Part shown: positions 7,621 through 12,523 of the stretch, in pieces | Layout: each line of letters begins with the position of its first letter | Numbering within the stretch: position 1 is the first letter of the stretch | Source of the DNA: Prevotella sp. | GTDB lineage: Bacteria > Bacteroidota > Bacteroidia > Bacteroidales > Bacteroidaceae | Direction of reading: 5' to 3' | DNA: 12,523 nucleotides | Assembly (NCBI GenBank): GCA_022511055.1 | Contig: JAFLSH010000055.1 | Coordinates: forward strand, 1 to 12,523 | Notes under the pieces: generated by a model | Told to the model about the DNA's origin: nothing | What the model saw: only the letters and a program-made list of their open reading frames with translations | The model's database searches: none | Made by a program: the position numbers and the translations under genes

Positions 7621-7641
7621 TCAACAAGCGAAAACGAAGGA

Positions 7642-9615
7642 ATGAAACCTCTGAAACTATTGGCACTAACTGCAACCCTGCTGTTTTGCGGCGCACTTTC
7701 TGCGAAAGACTTTCATGTGAAATCGCCCAACGGCCGCCTTTCCGCCGTTGTCAGCGATGGTGCTGACGGCATACGGCTGTCTGTTCTGCTCGATGGAGCC
7801 ACTTTGGTGGCGCCCTCTTCGGTCGGGCTGACCTTAGCCGATGGCCAGACCATCGGCGGCAAGGCTGCGCTCCGCGCCCCCCGCAAGACGCGGGTCAGCG
7901 ACACGGGCGCTGCGCTGTTCTACCGGCAGAGCCGGGTCGAAACGACCGCCAACCAGCTCGACTTCCGCCTGGCGGCAGGCTTCGGGCTGCAGGTCAGGGC
8001 ATACGATGAGGGCGTAGCCTACCGTTTCTACACCACTCGCAAGGGTGAGACCGTTATCCGTAGCGAGCAGGCCGACTTTGTGTTCCCCGCAGGTGCCAAG
8101 GGCTGGCTGGCCTACACCACCAACGCCGAGAAGCCCTTTGCCATGGCGTTCCAGAACACGTTCCACGAGACCGCACTGGCCGCCGCCAGCCCGCTGCCCG
8201 CCTTTCTGCCGGCAACCGTGCAGCCCGGCGACAGCCCGGTCAAGGTGACACTGCTGGAGAGTGACCTGCGCAGCTACCCCGGCATGTTTGTCAAGGCTGA
8301 CGGCAACAGGCTCTCGGCCACGTTCCCCCCTTACCCAAAGAAGATGGACTACTACCGCTGGCGCGGCATGTCTTACGTCAGCGAGACCGAGGACTACATA
8401 GCCAAGACCAGCGGCGCGCGCACCTATCCGTGGCGTGTGCTGGCTGTCAGCGAGCAAGACACGCAGATGCCCACCAACAACCTGGTCTACACGCTGGCTA
8501 CGCCCAATGTCATTGGCGATGTGGCGTGGATAAAGCCCGGCAAGGTGGCGTGGGACTGGTGGCACGACTGGAACTTGAAGGGCGTTGACTTCGAGGCGGG
8601 CATTAATACCGCCACTTACAAGTATTACATAGACTTCGCCGCCAAGTACGGCCTGGGCTATATCGTGCTTGACGAGGGCTGGTACGACTCGAACAAGGGC
8701 GACCTGATGAATCCCATTCCCGCCCTTGACCTGCAGCAGATAGTAGACTACGGCCGGCAGAAGGGTGTGGGCGTTGTTCTCTGGACTGTGTTCAACGTGC
8801 TTGACGAGCATCTGGAGGAAGCCTGCGAGAAGTATGCCGCCATGGGCATCAAGGGCTTCAAGGTCGACTTCATGGACCGCAACGACCAGACGGCGGTCGA
8901 GATGGCCGAGCGCATAGCCGCCATGTGCGCCCTGCACGAGCTGTTTCTCGACTACCACGGCTATTTCGCACCCACGGGCATGAGCCGCACCTACCCCAAT
9001 ATCCTGAACTACGAAGGCGTGTTCGGCATGGAGGAGGCCCGCTGGGCCAAGCCCGAGACCGACATGCCGCTCTACGATGTAACGTTCCCCTTCATCCGCA
9101 TGATGGCGGGCAGCGTTGACTTCACGCCCGGCGCCATGCGCAACGGCACGAAGGAGAACTGGGTGGTCTGCTACCAGAATCCCGTGTCCATGGGCACTCG
9201 CTGCCACCAGGCAGCCTGCTACGTGGTACACGACTCGCCGTTTACCATGCTCAGCGATGCGCCTACGAACTACGAGCCTGAGCCTGACTACACCCGCTTC
9301 ATTGCCCGCATTCCCGATGTGTGGGATGAGACCCGCGTGTTGCAGGGCGAGCTGGGCCGGTATATCGTGACCGCCCGCCGGAAGGGCACTACGTGGTACG
9401 TGGGCGGACAGACCAACTGGGATGGGCGCATTGTCGGGCTGCCCCTCTCGTTCCTGGGCGATGGCGACTATCAGGGCTGTCTGCTGACCGACGGTATCAA
9501 TGCCAACCACAACGCCGAGGACTACCGCCTGGCCCGCGCGACCTACCACAGCGACGACACACTGATTATAAACATGGCTTCGGGCGGCGGCTTCGTGCTG
9601 GAGTTCAGGAAATAA
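7642..9615 (+). CDS. GH97 retaining alpha-glycosidase, probable alpha-galactosidase
   Basis: A 657-residue secreted enzyme; a signal peptide ends near A21. GH97 enzymes have an N-terminal beta-sandwich, a TIM barrel and a C-terminal beta domain with a catalytic calcium; the length fits the Bacteroides alpha-galactosidase type (about 660). D409 in FKVDFMDR is at the nucleophile position that marks the retaining subgroup; inverting SusB-type glucosidases lack it. E464 in GMEEARW is the likely acid/base, 55 residues from D409, as from D415 to E470 in the B. thetaiotaomicron enzyme. E458 in NYEG is a probable calcium ligand, six residues before it as in SusB. Other landmarks are WDWWHDW (304-310) and LDEGWYD (343-349). 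ATG 7642 was chosen because the in-frame ATG at 7525 lies upstream of the promoter. It is followed 40 bp later by a GH127/146 gene. Alpha-galactose specificity is inferred from the subgroup. Confidence 0.9.
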   Translation: MKPLKLLALTATLLFCGALSAKDFHVKSPNGRLSAVVSDGADGIRLSVLLDGATLVAPSSVGLTLADGQTIGGKAALRAPRKTRVSDTGAALFYRQSRVETTANQLDFRLAAGFGLQVRAYDEGVAYRFYTTRKGETVIRSEQADFVFPAGAKGWLAYTTNAEKPFAMAFQNTFHETALAAASPLPAFLPATVQPGDSPVKVTLLESDLRSYPGMFVKADGNRLSATFPPYPKKMDYYRWRGMSYVSETEDYIAKTSGARTYPWRVLAVSEQDTQMPTNNLVYTLATPNVIGDVAWIKPGKVAWDWWHDWNLKGVDFEAGINTATYKYYIDFAAKYGLGYIVLDEGWYDSNKGDLMNPIPALDLQQIVDYGRQKGVGVVLWTVFNVLDEHLEEACEKYAAMGIKGFKVDFMDRNDQTAVEMAERIAAMCALHELFLDYHGYFAPTGMSRTYPNILNYEGVFGMEEARWAKPETDMPLYDVTFPFIRMMAGSVDFTPGAMRNGTKENWVVCYQNPVSMGTRCHQAACYVVHDSPFTMLSDAPTNYEPEPDYTRFIARIPDVWDETRVLQGELGRYIVTARRKGTTWYVGGQTNWDGRIVGLPLSFLGDGDYQGCLLTDGINANHNAEDYRLARATYHSDDTLIINMASGGGFVLEFRK

Positions 9616-9655
9616 GACCAACTGTTGAACACTCAAAACAAATTGTTACACTGAT

Positions 9656-12115
9656 ATGAAAAAACTCTTTATCCTTTCGCTGACGGCAGCCGTGGCGCTG
9701 CCCATGTCGGCTGCAAAGCAACAGCAGCAGAGCGCTGGCTACCCCATTACGCCCGTGCCCTTCACTGCGGTAAAAGTAACCCCCGGCACGTTCTGGGGAC
9801 AGCGGCTGGAGGCCAGCCGCAACGTAACCGTGCCCCTGGCTTTCTCGAAGTGCGAGAGCGAGGGCCGCTACAAGAACTTTGAGAACGCCGCCGCCCACCT
9901 GGCCGACCCCTCGAAGGTGTTCAAGGTGAACGGCGTGGGCTATTCCTTCGACGACACCGACCCCTACAAGACCATTGAGGGTGCTTCGTATCTGCTGCAG
10001 ACCTATCCCGACAAGAAGCTGCGCCACTATGTCGACTCAGTCATTGACATTATAGCCACGGCACAGGAGGCTGACGGCTATCTCTACACCGCCCGCACGC
10101 AGAATCCCGGCAACCCGCACCACTGGGCCGGCCCCAGGCGCTGGGTGAAGGAAGAGGACCTGAGCCACGAGCTTTACAACCTGGGCCACATGGTCGAGGG
10201 CGCCATTGCCCACTACCAGGCCACCGGCTCGCGCAAGTTCCTTGACATTGCCATACGCTACGCCGACGTGGTGTGCAAGGAGGTGGGCCCCAACCCCGGA
10301 CAGGCATGCGTAGTGCCCGGACACCAGATAGCCGAGATGGCGCTGGCCAAGCTCTATCTGGTCACCGGCGACAAGAAGTATCTGGATGAGGCCAAGTTCT
10401 TCCTCGACTACCGCGGCAAGACCACCATTGTGCATGACTACTCGCAGGCACACAAGCCCGTGGTCGACCAGGATGAGGCCGTAGGCCACGCCGTGCGCGC
10501 CGCCTACATGTATGCCGGCATGGCCGACGTGGCTGCGCTGACGGGCGACTCGGCCTATATCAAGGCCATCGACCGCATCTGGGACAACATTGTGTTCAAG
10601 AAGCTCTACATCACCGGCGGCATTGGCGCCACGGCCTCGGGCGAGGCTTTCGGCCCCAACTACTACCTGCCCAACATGTCGGCCTACTGCGAGACCTGCG
10701 CCGCCATTGGCAATGTCTACGTGAACTACCGCCTGTTCCTGCTCCACGGCCTCTCGAAATACTACGATGTGCTGGAGCGCACACTCTACAACGGCCTCAT
10801 CTCGGGTGTCTCGCTCGACGGCGGCGGCTTCTTCTACCCCAACGTGCTGGAGTCCATGGGCGAGCGCCAGCGCCAGGCGTGGTTTGGCTGCGCCTGCTGC
10901 CCCTCTAACATCTGCCGCTTCATTCCCTCGCTGCCGGGCTACATCTACGCCGTGAAGGACCGCGATGTCTATGTCAACCTGTTCCTCTCGAACAAGAGTA
11001 CGCTCAGCGTGGGCGGCAAGAAGCTGGAACTCTCGCAGACGACCGACTACCCCTGGAACGGCGACATTACCATCAGTGTCGACCAGAACGCCGCCGGCCA
11101 GTTTGCCATGAAGCTGCGCATTCCCGGCTGGGTGAAAGGCCAGGTAGTGCCCTCTGACCTCTATAGCTACACCGACAACAAGCGCCTGCAGGCCACCTGC
11201 ACGGTCAACGGACAGACCGTGGCCGTGACACCCGGCGAAGACGGCTATCTGACCATCAGCCGCAAGTGGAAGAAGGGCGACAAGATTCAGCTGCACTTCG
11301 ACATGGAGCCGCGCACCGTGCGCGCCAATGAGAAGGTGGAGGCCGACCGCGGCATGGTGTCCATAGAGCGCGGCCCAATCGTCTACTGCGCCGAGGCCGT
11401 GGACAACAACTTCGACATCATGTCGGCCCTGGTCAACCAGCAGCCGCAGTTCGAGGTGCTGAACGCCCAGGATTTCCGCATTAAGGCCGACGATGGCGAG
11501 CATACCTACAAGCTGACCAAGCTGGTTACCGATGCGCAGACACTGAAGTTCGACAAGCAGGGCCGCCTGGCCGCCGAGAACGTGCGCCTGACCCTGATAC
11601 CCTACTACGCATGGTGCCACCGCGACCGCGGCAACATGAAGGTGTGGCTCGCGCAAGACCTGCGCGCCACCCGCCCGCAAGAGCCGCCCACGCTGGCTTC
11701 GCAGAGCAAGATAGGCTCCAGCATGCGCCTGCCCTCGCTGAGCAGCATCAACGACCGACTGGTGCCGAAAGACGGCGACGACCGCTCAATCCCCTACACC
11801 CACTGGTGGCCCAAGCAGGGCTCTACGGAGTGGATTAGCTACACCTTCCCCGAGGCAGCCACCGTGCAGTCAAGCACCGTCTACTGGTTTGACGACCAGC
11901 CCTGGCAGGGCTGCAAGGTGCCCGACAGCTGGTGTCTCTACTACCAGGACGAGCAGGGCGAGTGGCAGCCTGTCAGCAATCCCGATGCCTACCCCGTGGC
12001 GAAGGGCGCACCCTGCACGGTGAACTTCGACCCCGTGAAGACCAAGGCGCTCAAGCTCGAGGTGAATATCAACAAGGACAAGTCGGCCGGCATCTTCGAG
12101 TGGTCAGTCAGATAA
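9656..12115 (+). CDS. GH127/GH146-type beta-L-arabinofuranosidase, second paralog
   Basis: An 819-residue secreted enzyme, signal peptide about 1-20 (MSAA-K). E330 in GEAFG is the likely acid/base. E346 and C348 in YCETC, with C414 and C415 in FGCACCPSN, form the zinc-thiolate site, C414 being the expected nucleophile. The steps of 16 (E330 to E346) and 66 (C348 to C414) are the same as in the paralog at 5001-7430. The stretches PVPFTAVKVTPGTFWGQRL (34-51) and FDDTDPYKTIEGASYLLQTY (98-117) resemble, as I recall them, the Bacteroides GH146 enzymes, so GH146 is favoured. Residues about 710-819 form an F5/8-type-C-like domain shared with the paralog, ending GIFEWSV. It probably acts after or with the GH97 enzyme on beta-arabinofuranosyl termini. 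A small GC stem, GGCAGC/GCTGCC at 9685-9702, lies in its signal codons. The exact linkage cannot be read from sequence. Confidence 0.9.
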   Translation: MKKLFILSLTAAVALPMSAAKQQQQSAGYPITPVPFTAVKVTPGTFWGQRLEASRNVTVPLAFSKCESEGRYKNFENAAAHLADPSKVFKVNGVGYSFDDTDPYKTIEGASYLLQTYPDKKLRHYVDSVIDIIATAQEADGYLYTARTQNPGNPHHWAGPRRWVKEEDLSHELYNLGHMVEGAIAHYQATGSRKFLDIAIRYADVVCKEVGPNPGQACVVPGHQIAEMALAKLYLVTGDKKYLDEAKFFLDYRGKTTIVHDYSQAHKPVVDQDEAVGHAVRAAYMYAGMADVAALTGDSAYIKAIDRIWDNIVFKKLYITGGIGATASGEAFGPNYYLPNMSAYCETCAAIGNVYVNYRLFLLHGLSKYYDVLERTLYNGLISGVSLDGGGFFYPNVLESMGERQRQAWFGCACCPSNICRFIPSLPGYIYAVKDRDVYVNLFLSNKSTLSVGGKKLELSQTTDYPWNGDITISVDQNAAGQFAMKLRIPGWVKGQVVPSDLYSYTDNKRLQATCTVNGQTVAVTPGEDGYLTISRKWKKGDKIQLHFDMEPRTVRANEKVEADRGMVSIERGPIVYCAEAVDNNFDIMSALVNQQPQFEVLNAQDFRIKADDGEHTYKLTKLVTDAQTLKFDKQGRLAAENVRLTLIPYYAWCHRDRGNMKVWLAQDLRATRPQEPPTLASQSKIGSSMRLPSLSSINDRLVPKDGDDRSIPYTHWWPKQGSTEWISYTFPEAATVQSSTVYWFDDQPWQGCKVPDSWCLYYQDEQGEWQPVSNPDAYPVAKGAPCTVNFDPVKTKALKLEVNINKDKSAGIFEWSVR

Positions 12116-12146
12116 ATAAGTCTGACTTCACACCTCCGCCATGCCT

Positions 12147-12154
12147 TATCTTTG
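12147..12154 (+). promoter_or_regulatory. Putative -7 box upstream of the large inverted repeat
   Basis: TATCTTTG is an exact TAnnTTTG match followed by GC, 31 bp after the stop codon of the GH127/146 gene. There is no clear -33 TTTG; TCTG at 12121-12124 is somewhat too far away. Transcription from it would start near 12160, at the outer edge of the 12172-12381 inverted repeat. No protein-coding gene follows within the window, so if active it would make a non-coding RNA. Confidence 0.4.
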
Positions 12155-12171
12155 CTTCGCGTGCGCGTGCG

Positions 12172-12381
12172 TATATAGTAGGCATACAAACTGAACACCC
12201 TGCACCCTCAACACCCCCGACACCCCGAATCTGAGCATCGGGTGTGGGGATGGGTGCAGGGCGTTTTTGATGCCCAACACCCAAAATTGTATAGATGCCC
12301 ATTGAAAATCAGACACTTATGAGCGCTGGGTGTCGGGGGTGTTGAGGGTGCAGGGTATTCAGTTTGTATGCCTACTATATA
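12172..12381. repeat. 54-bp inverted repeat, 53 of 54 positions complementary
   Basis: The left arm 12172-12225 is the reverse complement of the right arm 12328-12381 except for one C/A mismatch (12196 versus 12357). The 102-bp centre is 12226-12327. Each arm has an outer AT-rich block TATATAGTAGGCATACAAAC and an inner CACCC-rich block. Similarity continues outward as a poorly aligned GCGCG/TATATA stretch. The centre holds a degenerate third copy of the G-rich block (12240-12261). The dyad lies between the plus operon and whatever gene follows the right edge and could end transcription from either side. Confidence 0.95.
12198..12268 (+). terminator. Terminator-like alternative hairpin within the dyad
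   Basis: CCCTGCACCC (12198-12207) pairs exactly with GGGTGCAGGG (12252-12261), and ACACCC (12220-12225) with GGGTGT (12240-12245). CCCC/GGGG between them adds pairs beside a bulge. The stem is followed by CG and five T (12264-12268). This resembles an intrinsic terminator for the plus operon, though Bacteroidetes terminators are poorly predicted. It shares its 5' half with the long dyad, so the two folds exclude each other. Confidence 0.4.
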
Positions 12382-12409
12382 TACGCGCGAGAGATTTTCG
12401 CCGCAGGTT

Positions 12410-12487
12410 CAGCTGGATTTGCAATCCAGCTGGAGTGAGTATAAGGATTTGCCGCTCGGCTTTGCCGCTTGCCTAAGCAAGAATCCG
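12410..12487. repeat. REP-like palindrome with degenerate second half
   Basis: CAGCTGGATT (12410-12419) and AATCCAGCTG (12423-12432) form a perfect 10-bp stem with a 3-nt loop. Twenty-three bases further on, GGATTTGC recurs (12445-12452) and a matching GC...AATCC lies at 12478-12487, giving an imperfect second stem that encloses CTTGC/GCAAG and two copies of TTTGCCGCT (12448-12456, 12461-12469). The paired-palindrome layout with GGATTTGC heads recalls REP elements linked to RAYT transposases, but no transposase is in the window. Confidence 0.5.
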
Positions 12488-12500
12488 CTTAACGAATTCC

Positions 12501-12520
12501 TATTTTTAACATTTGCGGCA
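12501..12520 (+). promoter_or_regulatory. Promoter-like sequence at the right edge
   Basis: TATTTTTAACATTTGCGGCA matches the mapped promoter block 7601-7620 at 17 of 20 positions. It contains a near -7 box (AACATTTG, one mismatch from TAnnTTTG). No -33 TTTG is clear. It probably serves a plus-strand gene beginning beyond the window. Confidence 0.4.
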
Positions 12521-12523
12521 AAA

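Larger units (their letters stand above)
12161..12400 (+). ncRNA. Candidate structured non-coding RNA or MITE-like element
   Basis: A transcript from the box at 12147-12154 would begin at the border of a 54-bp near-perfect dyad and fold either into one long stem or into a shorter terminator-like hairpin in its first half. No convincing ORF with coding character is present. The same structure would fit a small non-autonomous mobile element with terminal inverted repeats; TTCGC occurs on both sides (12156-12160 and 12397-12401), but 5 bp may be chance. Only the dyad is certain. The 3' end and the RNA itself are inferred. Confidence 0.25.

Noticed and set aside
7525..7641. Upstream in-frame ATG adding 39 residues to the GH97 protein
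   Set aside because: It lies upstream of the exact TAnnTTTG box at 7608-7615 and would place a non-signal sequence before a good signal peptide.
7672..7692. Possible lipobox cysteine (LLFC) in the GH97 signal peptide
   Set aside because: Phenylalanine precedes the cysteine, which is unfavourable, while a standard cleavage site after ALSA is present.
7427..7696. 89-codon minus-strand ORF across the divergent promoter
   Set aside because: It covers both promoters and the start of two genes, and its sequence is basic and low in protein-like features.
7834..9636. 600-codon minus-strand ORF
   Set aside because: It lies antisense to the GH97 gene, whose catalytic motifs are clear. The translation is rich in V, A, H, G, Q and L without domain motifs, as expected from GC-rich third-position mirroring.
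10037..11680. 547-codon minus-strand ORF
   Set aside because: Antisense shadow of the well-supported GH127/146 gene, with the same biased composition and no signal or motif.
12108..12302. Small ORFs on both strands through the large inverted repeat
   Set aside because: They translate the repeat itself, have no start context or motif, and are short.
12156..12401. 5-bp target-site duplication TTCGC around the dyad
   Set aside because: Only 5 bp, and the sequence just inside the flanks is not itself a clean inverted end; too weak to call a transposon insertion.
1..12523. CRISPR array, tRNA, rRNA or SusC/SusD pair
   Set aside because: No regularly spaced repeats, no tRNA-like cloverleaf noticed, and no TonB-dependent receptor or SusD-like ORF among the credible genes.

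Overview
The window looks like part of a Bacteroidales chromosome, most likely a GC-rich member of the Prevotella group. The evidence is the -7 promoter box TAnnTTTG (exact at 7608-7615 and 12147-12154), SusB-type GH97 and GH127/GH146 enzymes with Bacteroidetes signal sequences, a lipoprotein with an acidic stretch after the lipobox cysteine, and a C-terminal tail ending in GIYIVNGKKVKL that resembles a type IX secretion sorting tail. Coding DNA is strongly GC-rich at third positions, so most long ORFs on the opposite strands are shadows.

Layout. Positions 1-171 are non-coding, with two copies of a 19-bp repeat and degenerate ACTCC repeats. A minus-strand operon runs from 7430 down to 172: a GH127/GH146-type beta-L-arabinofuranosidase (5001-7430), a large secreted HExxH protein (2747-4939), a shorter paralogous HExxH protein (1521-2750) and a CotH-kinase-like lipoprotein (172-1524). 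The last three overlap by 4 bp at each junction (ATGA), so they are probably translationally coupled. A 211-bp AT-rich divergent promoter region (7431-7641) separates this from a plus-strand pair: a GH97 alpha-glycosidase with retaining-type residues (7642-9615) and a second GH127/GH146-type enzyme (9656-12115). The last 408 bp (12116-12523) hold no gene. They contain a promoter-like box, a 54-bp inverted repeat with G-rich arms and a terminator-like alternative fold, a REP-like palindrome, and a promoter-like sequence at the right edge.

How the parts may work together. All six products carry export signals. Two beta-L-arabinofuranosidases, a GH97 enzyme predicted to cut alpha-galactosides, and two zinc-peptidase-like proteins in one divergent locus fit the chemistry of plant hydroxyproline-rich glycoproteins such as extensins, which carry Hyp-linked beta-L-arabinofuranosides, Ser-linked alpha-galactose and a peptide backbone. 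Pectic arabinan side chains are the alternative substrate. No SusC/SusD pair, sensor or regulator lies in the window. The most unusual features besides gene content are perfect RNA-hairpin-forming inverted repeats of 17 and 13 bp. They lie in the signal-peptide codons of the last two genes of the minus operon, at nearly the same distance from their start codons, and in the lipoprotein gene they pair whole codons with each other. The large dyad downstream of the plus operon is also unusual.
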